Assembly: GCF_003569045.1 (NCBI RefSeq)
Contig: NZ_BFCB01000002.1
Span: 186,001 to 250,000 of the forward strand
Direction of reading: 5' to 3'
Source of the DNA: Aggregatilinea lenta
GTDB taxonomy: Bacteria > Chloroflexota > Anaerolineae > Aggregatilineales > Aggregatilineaceae
DNA length: 64,000 nt
The notes under the pieces are model-generated. The model was not told the DNA's origin, ran no database searches, and saw nothing but the letters and a program-made list of their open reading frames with translations. Below are positions 52,481 to 61,006 of the stretch, piece by piece. Each line of letters opens with the position of its first letter. Position 1 is the stretch's first letter. Made by a program: the position numbers and the translations under genes.

Positions 52481-53224
52481 CTAACGATAAACAGTGCCGA
52501 AAACTTCGGGCAAACCAATAATTGGCTTATGTCCAGGTTGAGCATAGGCGCGCTTTTTACTGGTGGTAACGCCGCAGCCGATCAAACCTTCCAGCAATTT
52601 CAAAGCACAAACGACGCCGTCCAAAACGGGAACACCTAAAGCAGCCTGTAATTCCTTGTCCATGCCGGCCATTCCGGCACAGCCCAGGCAAATTACTTCG
52701 GCGTCATCTTCGTCGATAGCCTGCCGGGCAGTCTTCAAGATCAGGTTGGTCGTTTCTGCCGGGCTGCTTTCTTCGAGTGCCAGGACGGGCATACGGGTGG
52801 AACGGACCGAAGCGCAGCGGTCAGCCAATCCGTAGTGGCGTACCGCGTCTCGGAGCAGCGGTTCCCATTCTTCATTGGTGGTGACCACGCTGAAGCTGTA
52901 GCCCAACATACAGGCGACGTACATGGATGCTTCGGCAATGCCTAAAACGGGTTTCTCGGTAATTTCGCGCAGGGCATAAATAGTCGGGTGGTCGCTGTAA
53001 CAGGCAATCACAAAGGCATCGAAATCATTCATGTGGTTGATAGCCAGTTCGAGTGTTCCGGGGGAGCTGAGCAATTCGTCGTAAATACCTTCAATAGACC
53101 GGGGGCCAGCCGTGGGATTCATCGCAACAGCCGTTGTTCCTGGAAAGGCATAGCGATCAGCGATGGCCTGCACTCGCTTGGTGAATTCTTCCGATGTGTT
53201 GGGATTGATCAGCAGTATACGCAT
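52481..53224 (-). CDS. Asp/Glu/hydantoin racemase family protein, probable allantoin racemase
   Basis: The ATG at 53224 (MRILLINPNTSEEF) gives 247 residues. The two catalytic cysteines of the family are in FVIACYSDHP and VICLGCAGMAGM, with the start motif INPNTS typical of allantoin and hydantoin racemases. Allantoin formed from urate is racemised so that stereospecific enzymes can use all of it. Together with allB this is the best reading. Hydantoin racemase is the alternative. Repeat array P2 lies about 70 nt upstream. Confidence 0.8.
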   Translation of the reverse strand: MRILLINPNTSEEFTKRVQAIADRYAFPGTTAVAMNPTAGPRSIEGIYDELLSSPGTLELAINHMNDFDAFVIACYSDHPTIYALREITEKPVLGIAEASMYVACMLGYSFSVVTTNEEWEPLLRDAVRHYGLADRCASVRSTRMPVLALEESSPAETTNLILKTARQAIDEDDAEVICLGCAGMAGMDKELQAALGVPVLDGVVCALKLLEGLIGCGVTTSKKRAYAQPGHKPIIGLPEVFGTVYR

Positions 53225-53293
53225 TGACTCTTTGTGCTCCACCGCTCTTGTGCCCTTATGTGTGAACTGTATCACAGGGAGGATTTTGGATAC

Positions 53294-53321
53294 ATAAGGG
53301 GGCTATAAGGAATTCATAAAG
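53294..53321 (+). promoter_or_regulatory. Site P2: three ATAAGG-type repeats, 11-nt period, upstream of the racemase gene
   Basis: ATAAGG (53294), ATAAGG (53305) and ATAAAG (53316) recur at exactly 11 nt, with the same internal AATTC spacer as in P1. The array is in the short gap between the amidohydrolase stop and the racemase start and has the same orientation relative to its downstream minus-strand gene as P1 and P3. Confidence 0.72.
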
Positions 53322-53358
53322 ATTGTCATTTATGAAGCAACGTGTTGCCTGGACAGGC

Positions 53359-54654
53359 TCACCCATTTTCAACAAACTTGCCAGCTAAAGTACCCTGGTA
53401 AAGATGGCTGATGGTTTGGTTGGTGGCCATAATGCGGCCATTTTTCACCACGTATGCCTTCTCCGCCTGCCCGACTATGGCTGCCGATGGCGTAGGTGCA
53501 TCGAGGATGACAAAATCCGCCGTGCAGCCCGGCTGCAAACCATAATGAGGTAAGCGCAGCGCCCGCGCCGCATTGACGGTGCTCATGCGCAGGATAGTGT
53601 TGAACTCCTCCACCGTATCCATGTGCGCGCCGTAAGCCAGGATCAGGCCCTCCTCCAGTAAATCGAAGTTGCCCATCGGACGCAGTGCGTCGCGCACGTT
53701 GTTGGAGGCATAGGTGACATTTACGCCAGCGGCCAAAAGCTCTTTGACGCGCGTCAGGCCGCGGCGCACGTTATGCGTATCGTCCCGCCCCAGCCGGTAT
53801 AAATCAGGCTGGCTGATGATATTGAGATTGGCTTCGCGGATTAAGGCGATGGCTTCGGCAGCGACCTTCGGCGTGGCGACGCCCAGCGTACAGGCATGGC
53901 CGACCGTCACCCTGCCCTGATAGCCGCGTTCGATGGTCTGTTGCGCAATGTAGACCGTTTCCAGTTCATCGAACGTCACGCTTTGAGGAATGCTCAGATC
54001 AGCGTGAATGTCCAGGTCCACATCCAGTTCCATGGCCAGATCGAAGGCGGCATCGATGTGGGCGCGCCAGTCGATGCGACCGTCTCCCATCACGTCCAGG
54101 TTGCTCGCCCCTCCCATCACGTCCGCGCCAATGCGAAATGCCTCGCGGAATAAAGGGGCATTGTCCGGGTGATTGATCAAGCCTTGCTGCGGAAAGGTAA
54201 CGATCTGCACCGTAACCCGTCCCGCATATTTCTCCTTGACCCGCTGTAAGGCTTCGACGTGTTTCAGCCCTACCTCCCGGTCTACGTGGCACTGGGCCCG
54301 CAGCGCCGTGACGCCATGCCGGGAAGCCAGCTCCAGCGCGGCGCTGGCCCGTCGCTCGATGTCTTCGGGTGTAAAGTCGCGGCGGCGGCGTTCTACAGAC
54401 TGGTTCAGTCCGTAGTGGGACAGATAGGGTTCCGGTCGCCCAGGCGTCTGCCAATCGTTCATCAAGGCGATGTCGAGATGCAGGTGACTTTCGACAAAGC
54501 CAGGAATCAGCAGGCGGCCATCGCCCGCGATCTCCTGGGCCGCCACGACGTTCAGACTCACGCCGCGCTCGACGATCGCGCCGTCCTTGACGGCCAGATC
54601 GACCAACGCCGGTTCGCCTTCAATGCGAACGTTCCGCACCACCAGATCAATCAT
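53359..54654 (-). CDS. CodA/AtzC-like amidohydrolase (deaminase-like)
   Basis: The ATG at 54654 (MIDLVVRNVRI) gives 431 residues. The fold is that of cytosine deaminase-like amidohydrolases: ESHLHLDIALMND, the QIVTFPQQGLIN segment, DLDIHADLS, VGHACTLG and YASNNVRDALRPMGNFDLL. The usual HxDE (Glu acting as proton shuttle) reads HADL, and the distal metal Asp region (GHDDV in CodA) reads SNNVRDA. Chemistry may therefore differ from cytosine deamination; members act on cytosine, creatinine, isocytosine and N-alkyl triazines. It lies between the racemase and SHMT genes. Confidence 0.72.
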   Translation of the reverse strand: MIDLVVRNVRIEGEPALVDLAVKDGAIVERGVSLNVVAAQEIAGDGRLLIPGFVESHLHLDIALMNDWQTPGRPEPYLSHYGLNQSVERRRRDFTPEDIERRASAALELASRHGVTALRAQCHVDREVGLKHVEALQRVKEKYAGRVTVQIVTFPQQGLINHPDNAPLFREAFRIGADVMGGASNLDVMGDGRIDWRAHIDAAFDLAMELDVDLDIHADLSIPQSVTFDELETVYIAQQTIERGYQGRVTVGHACTLGVATPKVAAEAIALIREANLNIISQPDLYRLGRDDTHNVRRGLTRVKELLAAGVNVTYASNNVRDALRPMGNFDLLEEGLILAYGAHMDTVEEFNTILRMSTVNAARALRLPHYGLQPGCTADFVILDAPTPSAAIVGQAEKAYVVKNGRIMATNQTISHLYQGTLAGKFVENG

Positions 54655-54752
54655 GGTTTGCTGCCTTTCCTTGTATGAGTGCCCTGTTCTGCGACCATTC
54701 ACAGGGCCTTCCAACACCGCCGCACGCGTTTTTCAGATGGATAACCCCGTCT

Positions 54753-56066
54753 TTATGCCTGGAACAGTGGGAACTGTGTCGCCAGCGCTTTCACGTCGTC
54801 TCGCATGGACAACAAGAACGGATCCTGGTCCGCCTGAGCCTTAAAGGCTTTCACAAAGGCGGTCCGCTGCTTCGGATCTTCCGGGAGTATTTCATCCTTG
54901 ACGTGCTCCACCACCTGGGCGATCCACCGCCCGATCTGCGCCATTTCCGTTTCTTTCATGCCCCGCGTGGTCACCATGGGCGTGCCCAAACGCAGCCCTG
55001 ATGGATAGAAGGGTGAGCCGGGCTCGTCTGGGATCGTATTACGGTTGGCATACATTCCGGCGACATCCATCGCATACGCCACCTGCGTGCCCGAACCGAC
55101 GCCGTACGGCATCAGATCGACCACCATCAGGTGATTTTCGGTGCCGCCGCCGACCAGCTTCAGTCCTTCCGCACACAGCGTCGCCGCCAGGGTATCCGCA
55201 TTGCGGCGCATTTGGTGAGCATACTGGCGGAATCCGGGTTGTGCGGCTTCTTCCAAAGCGACGGCAATCCCGGCGGTCGTTGCGTTGTGCGGGCCACCTT
55301 GCAGCCCGGGAATGATGGCTTTGTCAATCCTGCCGCCCAGTTTCGGATCGCGCTCAAGGCCGCGCTCCGTTACCAGAATGATGGCGCCGCGTGGACCGCG
55401 CAGCGTTTTGTGCGTGGTCGTCATGATCACGTCTGCATACGGGACTGGGGAAGGATGTTCGCCGCCGATAATGAGGCCGGTGATGTGTGAGGTGTCGGCC
55501 ACCAGCCATGCGCCGACCGCATCGGCGACTTCACGGAAGCGCGAAAAATCCAGCGTGAAGGGATAGGAGGTCGTCCCGGCGATGATCATCTTGGGCTGGT
55601 GTTGTTCAGCCAGGGCGAGCACGCGATCGAAATCGATCCGGGCATTTTCGCCCAACTCGTACTGGATCGAGCGATAATGCGTCCCGGAAAAGGTCACCTT
55701 CGGATGGCCGTGCGTGAGATGCCCGCCCCCACCCAAAGACATGCCCATCAGCGCATCTCCCGGCTCCAGCAAGGCAAACTGGATGGCCGAGTTCGCCGGG
55801 GAACCGGAGTAGGCCTGCACGTTGGCAAATGGCACGCCGAAAAGTGTTTTAGCGCGGTCGATCGCCAGATTTTCTAGCTGGTCAATAATCTGGTTGCCTT
55901 CGTAATATCGTTTGCCGGGATAGCCTTCGGAATATTTACTCGACAGGCAGGAAGCCAGCACTCCCGTAACCTGCGGCGACATGTGATTCTCTGAAGGAAT
56001 CAGGCCTATCTTTTCGAGCTGCCGCTTTTCTTCTTGTTCGATGAGCTGGTAAACGAGATCGGACAC
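54753..56066 (-). CDS. glyA: Serine hydroxymethyltransferase
   Basis: This 437-residue PLP enzyme interconverts glycine and serine with methylene-tetrahydrofolate. Signatures are IGLIPSENHMSP, SKYSEGYPGKRYYEGNQ, VQAYSGSPANSAIQFAL, GGHLTHGH and the PLP-lysine region TTTTHKTLRGPRGAI. The usual D.AHIAGL segment reads ADTSHITGL. The start is a GTG with GGAGG about 10 nt upstream. It probably works with GcvPHT and SdaA: one glycine gives methylene-THF, and a second is converted to serine and then pyruvate. Confidence 0.92.
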   Translation of the reverse strand: MSDLVYQLIEQEEKRQLEKIGLIPSENHMSPQVTGVLASCLSSKYSEGYPGKRYYEGNQIIDQLENLAIDRAKTLFGVPFANVQAYSGSPANSAIQFALLEPGDALMGMSLGGGGHLTHGHPKVTFSGTHYRSIQYELGENARIDFDRVLALAEQHQPKMIIAGTTSYPFTLDFSRFREVADAVGAWLVADTSHITGLIIGGEHPSPVPYADVIMTTTHKTLRGPRGAIILVTERGLERDPKLGGRIDKAIIPGLQGGPHNATTAGIAVALEEAAQPGFRQYAHQMRRNADTLAATLCAEGLKLVGGGTENHLMVVDLMPYGVGSGTQVAYAMDVAGMYANRNTIPDEPGSPFYPSGLRLGTPMVTTRGMKETEMAQIGRWIAQVVEHVKDEILPEDPKQRTAFVKAFKAQADQDPFLLSMRDDVKALATQFPLFQA

Positions 56067-56092
56067 CGGATACTTTCCTCCATAAGCGAAGT

Positions 56093-56139
56093 AAGGGCAG
56101 CAGAAGTAGATTTGGCCCGATCTCTACCAAGCTGCCCTT
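56093..56139 (-). repeat. Hairpin upstream of glyA
   Basis: The arms AAGGGCAGC and GCTGCCCTT are exact, with a 29-nt loop, immediately upstream of the glyA ribosome site. It may be an mRNA processing or translation-control structure. Confidence 0.5.
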
Positions 56140-56229
56140 GTTTACTTGAAAGGGGCAAGAGGATAGCTTATGCCCCCGTTAAAAATTCGCGTACCAGAAG
56201 CTTTTTGGCATGCTGTTCCATCCTCCCCC

Positions 56230-56258
56230 GGCGACAGCCCAGGAGCAAGGCTGTCGCC
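56230..56258 (-). repeat. Perfect hairpin between the DAO-family gene and glyA
   Basis: The arms GGCGACAGCC and GGCTGTCGCC are exact, with a 9-nt loop. There is no clear T-run. It lies 64 nt after the flavoprotein stop, so it is likely a 3'-end stabiliser or partial terminator. Confidence 0.55.
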
Positions 56259-56322
56259 TGAAGGAGAGGAGGAAAAAATGGATCAGTGTGTGTCCATCAC
56301 ACGCCAACAAAAGGTGTAGCTG

Positions 56323-57507
56323 TTACCAGGTGACTTTGTGGTGCTGTTCCAGCTCTTTTTCAAAGCGGGACAGCGGCAGCCGCTCGATGAACCAGGACTT
56401 CTCACCGGTCATGAGGTAATGCGCGATGTCGCGGCCAATGGTCGGCCCTTCGATGACGCCGTTGCCGCCCGCACCGATCGCCAGCACGTAGCCTTCCACC
56501 GGGGACTCACCCAAAATCGGCATGTAGTCCTTCGGTTCGGCACGGTAGCCGACCCAGTCGTTGGCGACTGACGATTCCAGCAGACGAGGATAGTGCTGCA
56601 GCAACTCTTCGGTCAGGAAGTCCCAGAAGTACGGATCGGTGCCGCCGGTCATGGGCAGCTCGTCCGGGTTCCAGAGGCCCGCATGTTCCGGGTTGTTCAG
56701 GTCCATTGTGAGGTGGGCCTTGCAGATGAAGATGTTGTCCTTGTCCTTGCGAGCATAAAAACGGGGGTATTTGAGAACCGGGAACGGATAGCCGAGGGGT
56801 TTCTGCGGTTCCAGAATGAACACTTCGGCTTTGGTGTGGATGATCGGCAGCTCCAACCCAACCAGCTTGCCGAAGAAGGGCGTCCACGGGCCGGTCGCGT
56901 CCACCAGCACGTCCAGGTCGAAATGGCCGCTGGTGGTGTCCACGCCGGTGACTTTGTTGTTTTCAACGACGATGCCGGTCACTTCGGTACCAATCATAAC
57001 ATTGGCACCGTTTTTCCTGGCCCAGCGGCCCAATGTGCTGGAAATCATGGTGGGATCGACAAAGCCGTCATCCGGCGAGTAGGCCGCGCCCAAAATGCCA
57101 TCCAGTGTCAGGTCGGGAATGATCTGGCGGATTTTTTCCGGATCTTTCCAGTATTCAGCAGTATAGCCGGACGCCCTGGCGAGGTCAACAGCCTGCAGGC
57201 CATACATTTCATACTGCGGATAAGGCGCAACCAGCAGGGTGCCGGTTTTTTCAAACCCGGCTGAACCCGGCTCTTGTGCTTCCATATCCATATAAAACCG
57301 GAAACCAAAGAGACGAACCGACCAGAACTCGTGAGGCAGGGAATCGTCAATCAGACAGTGTGTCCCGGCGGACTTGGCTGTCGTGCCTGAACCGAGCGTG
57401 TTCTTTTCAAACAGAAAGACTTCTACGTCTTCGTTCTGGCTCAAATGATAGGCGACGGAAGTACCAATAATGCCGCCTCCAACAACACCAACGCGCTTCT
57501 TAGGCAT
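56323..57507 (-). CDS. FAD-dependent amino acid/amine dehydrogenase, DAO family
   Basis: This 394-residue flavoprotein starts at the ATG at 57507, with GGGAGAG upstream. The N-terminal Rossmann motif is VGVVGGGIIGTSVAYHL. DAO-family features follow: AKSAGTHCLID, FEKTGTLLVAPY, LDVLVDATGPWTPFF and the C-terminal GYVLAIGAGGNGVIEGPTIGRDIA. The single-domain layout resembles monomeric sarcosine oxidase, glycine oxidase and the FAD domain of dimethylglycine dehydrogenase. Because etfA, etfB, fixX and fixC are directly upstream, it probably passes electrons to ETF rather than oxygen. Candidate substrates are sarcosine, glycine or a ureide-derived amine. Confidence 0.82.
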   Translation of the reverse strand: MPKKRVGVVGGGIIGTSVAYHLSQNEDVEVFLFEKNTLGSGTTAKSAGTHCLIDDSLPHEFWSVRLFGFRFYMDMEAQEPGSAGFEKTGTLLVAPYPQYEMYGLQAVDLARASGYTAEYWKDPEKIRQIIPDLTLDGILGAAYSPDDGFVDPTMISSTLGRWARKNGANVMIGTEVTGIVVENNKVTGVDTTSGHFDLDVLVDATGPWTPFFGKLVGLELPIIHTKAEVFILEPQKPLGYPFPVLKYPRFYARKDKDNIFICKAHLTMDLNNPEHAGLWNPDELPMTGGTDPYFWDFLTEELLQHYPRLLESSVANDWVGYRAEPKDYMPILGESPVEGYVLAIGAGGNGVIEGPTIGRDIAHYLMTGEKSWFIERLPLSRFEKELEQHHKVTW

Positions 57508-57584
57508 TTCTCTCTCCCAAAGATTTTGAAGGTCGTGTTCCACGTTTCGATTACGGTTCACGACTGGTGGATACAGATTGACAA

Positions 57585-58550
57585 CTATCGGGCCAACTTA
57601 GCCGAACGGGCTTTCAGCGCGGCGACCAGGATCGGGACGAACTCGTGCAAGTCAGCGATAACGCCATAATCGGCCTGCGAGAAGATGCCAGCATTTTCGT
57701 CACTGTTGATGGCGACAATGGTCTTGGAATCGCGGATACCGACGACGTGCTGGATAGAACCGGAGATGCCCAGCGTGATGCACAAATCCGCGTGGATCTT
57801 TTTACCGGACAGCCCCAGCCATTCGGGGAACCAGTCGCGCTCGGAGGAAACGGGGCGGCTGCACGCCACCTGACCCTCGAACAGCGAGGCCAGTTCTTCA
57901 GCCAGTCCCAGGTGACTCTTGTCGCTCATCCCCATGCCGACGTCAACAATCACCGGGGCATCTTCCCAACGCACGCCAGCAGCGGCCTTTTCTTTGTATT
58001 CCAAAATGGTCATGGCGGGCTGCCGGATGGAAACATCCAGCGCGGTTACCACTGCCGAACCGTCCCGTTTGACCGCTTCAAACACCGCCGGAGCAACTGT
58101 TGCCAGCGCCGGTTGGGTCTTAATCTGGTACGTGTTGATCCCGACGCCGCTGTAAATCATGCACTGCGCCGTCACCACACCTTCGGCGCTAAAGTCGAAG
58201 TCAACGCAGAAAGAAGCGACACCGGCCCCCAGCCGGGCGGCAGTCCGAGCCGAAATCTCCAGCCCGGGCTTGGTCGCGCCGACCAGAACCAGCTCCGGCT
58301 TCACTTCCGCAATGACGCCCGCCAGCGCATCGGTATAGGTTTCGGGATTCAGGCCAACCAGCAGCGGGCTGGCGACGGTGTAGACGGTGTCCGCGCCCCA
58401 GGCGCCCAGGTCGGCCAGATCTTCAGGAACGGATTCCCCTAAATAAACCGCAGCAACGGCCATGCCCTTTTCGTCCGCGACCTGACGCGCTTTCCCCAGC
58501 AGTTCACGAACGACTTGATGCTTTTCTGAATAAACCAAAATGCCCGGCAT
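57585..58550 (-). CDS. etfA: Electron transfer flavoprotein alpha subunit (FixB/EtfA)
   Basis: This 321-residue subunit has the C-terminal FAD-binding signature LGISGSIQHVVGIRDSKTIVAINSD-type run and ADYGVIADLHEFVP. The ATG at 58550 overlaps the etfB stop (TGATG), so the two are translationally coupled. With EtfB it accepts electrons from a dehydrogenase. The FixC/FixX genes upstream would pass them to quinone. Confidence 0.93.
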   Translation of the reverse strand: MPGILVYSEKHQVVRELLGKARQVADEKGMAVAAVYLGESVPEDLADLGAWGADTVYTVASPLLVGLNPETYTDALAGVIAEVKPELVLVGATKPGLEISARTAARLGAGVASFCVDFDFSAEGVVTAQCMIYSGVGINTYQIKTQPALATVAPAVFEAVKRDGSAVVTALDVSIRQPAMTILEYKEKAAAGVRWEDAPVIVDVGMGMSDKSHLGLAEELASLFEGQVACSRPVSSERDWFPEWLGLSGKKIHADLCITLGISGSIQHVVGIRDSKTIVAINSDENAGIFSQADYGVIADLHEFVPILVAALKARSAKLAR

Positions 58551-59347
58551 CAAGCGCCCCCTTCGAGGATGTGATCGGCCAGAAGCAGATCGACCAGTTC
58601 ATTGGACAGGGCGTTCAGGTCATCGCCCTTGAGAATTTGCCGCTTGCGATGAACAACCACACCTTCGGCGCTCACTTTTTCCAGGGCTGCTTTTTGCTGC
58701 AAATCGGCTGCGGACAGGCCAAGATCCGTTTCCACGTTCCAGATGTTGACCGGCTTCTTTTTGGCCTTCATGGCTTCCAGTAGCGTCGGGCGGCGCGGCG
58801 TGTTACTTTCTTCCACCACGCTGATCAGCGCAGGCAACGGCACGGACACGGTCTGCACGCTGTCTTCCAGATCGCGGTCAGCGACCAGTCGGCCATTCTC
58901 GATCGCAGCCGTGCGGGCGAACGAAATCAGGGGCATATTCAACGCTTCGGCCAGCCGGGGCGGCACCTGATAGGTAAAGCCATCATCACTGACCTCACCG
59001 CAAACGACGAGGTCTACGTCACCCAGTTTTTGGATGGCTTCGGCCAAAACCACAGCCGTTACGTCTGGCGCTACCTGTCCTTCGAGCGGATTTTCGATCA
59101 GTACCACTTCTTCCAACCCCATCGCCAATGCTTCGCGGAAGCTTTCTTTGGCGCTGACGGGACCGACAGTGATGGCATGGACGGTGCCGCCATAGGCTTC
59201 CTGCAAGCTGACCGCCATTTCCAGCACGTGCTTATCAATGACGCCCACCTTGTAAGGCACGCCCGCCATTTTCAGTTCTTTGCTCGCCGCATCAACCTTC
59301 ACTTCCGAGGCATCCAGCGAGTATTTAATACAGGCTACAATCTTCAA
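58550..59347 (-). CDS. etfB: Electron transfer flavoprotein beta subunit (FixA/EtfB)
   Basis: This 265-residue subunit shows IVACIKYSLDASEVKVD, the EAYGGTVHAITVGP segment, ADVTAVVLAEAI and the conserved L.SVVEE.N.PRRPTL-like run (LISVVEESNTPRRPTLLEAM). The start is a TTG at 59347, 8 nt after AGGAGG; the next internal ATG is too far downstream. It forms the ETF heterodimer with EtfA. Confidence 0.93.
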   Translation of the reverse strand: MKIVACIKYSLDASEVKVDAASKELKMAGVPYKVGVIDKHVLEMAVSLQEAYGGTVHAITVGPVSAKESFREALAMGLEEVVLIENPLEGQVAPDVTAVVLAEAIQKLGDVDLVVCGEVSDDGFTYQVPPRLAEALNMPLISFARTAAIENGRLVADRDLEDSVQTVSVPLPALISVVEESNTPRRPTLLEAMKAKKKPVNIWNVETDLGLSAADLQQKAALEKVSAEGVVVHRKRQILKGDDLNALSNELVDLLLADHILEGGA

Positions 59348-59423
59348 ACTGTTCCTCCTAAAATTGGGTCAAGGGTCTGACCGATTTTTCCGCGAAACTG
59401 ATGGAATTTATGGAGTGCTATTT

Positions 59424-59717
59424 CTATCCGTAACGAAAGACGATCCCAAAGCCGCCCTGCGGCGGATGCCACGTGATACCGCCGTTTCCGCCGCCTTCGC
59501 AGGCGATGGTGCACGTTCCACATTCCAGGCAGTTTTCGTAGCGGATCGCGACCTTGTCCTCTACCCAAACATACACGGCGGCGGGACACACCGTCAGGCA
59601 GGGCTTCAGGCCACAGTTAGCGCAGCGGCTGTGCTCGATGCTGATGTGGCTCTGCTCGTCGATTTCGTACTTGTCCAGCCCCAGCCGGTTATCCAAACTC
59701 AATACGCCCTGGGTCAT
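59424..59717 (-). CDS. fixX: Ferredoxin-like protein FixX
   Basis: This 97-residue protein of the FixX family has CANCGLKPCLTVCPAAVY and CLECGTCTIACE motifs, the FixX/ETF-QO Fe-S domain with one complete 4Fe-4S cluster motif in the second half. It overlaps the fixC stop by 4 nt (ATGA). It transfers electrons between FixC flavin and quinone. Confidence 0.93.
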   Translation of the reverse strand: MTQGVLSLDNRLGLDKYEIDEQSHISIEHSRCANCGLKPCLTVCPAAVYVWVEDKVAIRYENCLECGTCTIACEGGGNGGITWHPPQGGFGIVFRYG

Positions 59718-61006
59718 AGCGCCACCCCCCTGCCGATCTGGTATACGTCTTTGGCTAAATTCAACAGCGACACGTCATGATCCTTCATCCGGTCACGCAG
59801 CGCCCGGTACCCTTTCTTGCCCGGTTGGAGCTGTACCGAGAACATGTCTTCCATGATGGCGCATACCATGTCGGGATAAGTGCTGAACAGCCGATCGTTT
59901 TCCAGCAGCGGATACACATTTTTGAACGTCTGCATGTCCTTATAAACGGACGTCGCCTTGAAATATTCTTCGTAGGAGGCCAGGCCCGCCGCCGAAAAAT
60001 CCCCTTTGCCTGAGGCTTCGATAACAGCTTTGGCAGCCGCAGCAGCCGACGCGACGGCCACATCCATGCCCCGCAGCGTCATCACATTGTTCAGCAGGAG
60101 GCGGGCAGCACTGCCAGCGACTACGTAGCCATCACCATACAGTTGGGGAATGAGATGGAAACCGCCGCGATGGACCGTTTGCGCGGAATATTCGACCACT
60201 TCGCCGCCATGAATGAGCCGGGCAACAAAGGGGTGAGACTTGAATTCGTCAAGAATTTCGTGGGGCTGCTTTTTGCTCTTGTAGACACTGTCGATTTTGG
60301 CGACGACACCGAGTGAGAGCGTATCCCGGTTGGAGTAGATGAACCCCCCGCCCTGGACTCCCCCTGTGTGGCCTACCAGGGTATACGCCGCGCCTTCGTC
60401 GGCGGACAAACATTGGAAGCGGTCGGTGATCGTCTGTTCCGGCAACTGGATGATTTCTTTGATGCCGATAGAGACGTCTTTGGGGGAATACGCTTCACGC
60501 AGCCCGGCCTGCTTGAGCAGTTGGGAGCGCGTGCCTTCAGCAACGACGACGACTTGGGCACGCAGTTCATCCCCGCCAGCCTTGACACCGCAGACACGGC
60601 CATTTTCTACAATCAATTCATCGACTGTAAAACCGGGCATTACCATCGCGCCTGCCGCTTCGGCTTGTGCTGCCAGCCAGGGATCAAACTTCGCCCGCAG
60701 GACGCTAAAAGCATTGTAGTGTGGAGCAGAAGCTTCGGCGCGGTAATCTAGCGCCGTGGCTGCTGTATCGCCCAAAAAGACCACACTATGCCCGGTAATG
60801 GTCCGCTCTACCGGTGCATCCTTCCAGAAGTTGGGGAAAATCTCATCGTATATCTGAGCATAAATCAGCCCACCGGAGACGTTCTTGCTGCCTGGCTGCT
60901 GGCCTCGCTCAATGACCACGACGGAGAGACCGGCGTTTGCGCAAAGATACGCAGCTGTTGCTCCGGCTGGTCCGGCTCCCACAATCACGACATCAAATTC
61001 ATCCAT
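59714..61006 (-). CDS. fixC: ETF:quinone oxidoreductase-like flavoprotein FixC
   Basis: This 430-residue protein has the N-terminal FAD motif VVIVGAGPAGATAAYLCANAG and the FixC features ERGQQPGSKNVSGGLIY, LVGHTGGVQGGGFIYSN and YVVAGSAARLLLNNVMTLRGMD. Together with fixX and etfBA it makes a FixABCX-type set. The presence of the DAO dehydrogenase argues for simple ETF-to-quinone transfer. Electron bifurcation (NADH to quinone and ferredoxin) is the alternative known for FixABCX. Site P3 lies 200 nt upstream. Confidence 0.93.
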   Translation of the reverse strand: MDEFDVVIVGAGPAGATAAYLCANAGLSVVVIERGQQPGSKNVSGGLIYAQIYDEIFPNFWKDAPVERTITGHSVVFLGDTAATALDYRAEASAPHYNAFSVLRAKFDPWLAAQAEAAGAMVMPGFTVDELIVENGRVCGVKAGGDELRAQVVVVAEGTRSQLLKQAGLREAYSPKDVSIGIKEIIQLPEQTITDRFQCLSADEGAAYTLVGHTGGVQGGGFIYSNRDTLSLGVVAKIDSVYKSKKQPHEILDEFKSHPFVARLIHGGEVVEYSAQTVHRGGFHLIPQLYGDGYVVAGSAARLLLNNVMTLRGMDVAVASAAAAAKAVIEASGKGDFSAAGLASYEEYFKATSVYKDMQTFKNVYPLLENDRLFSTYPDMVCAIMEDMFSVQLQPGKKGYRALRDRMKDHDVSLLNLAKDVYQIGRGVAL

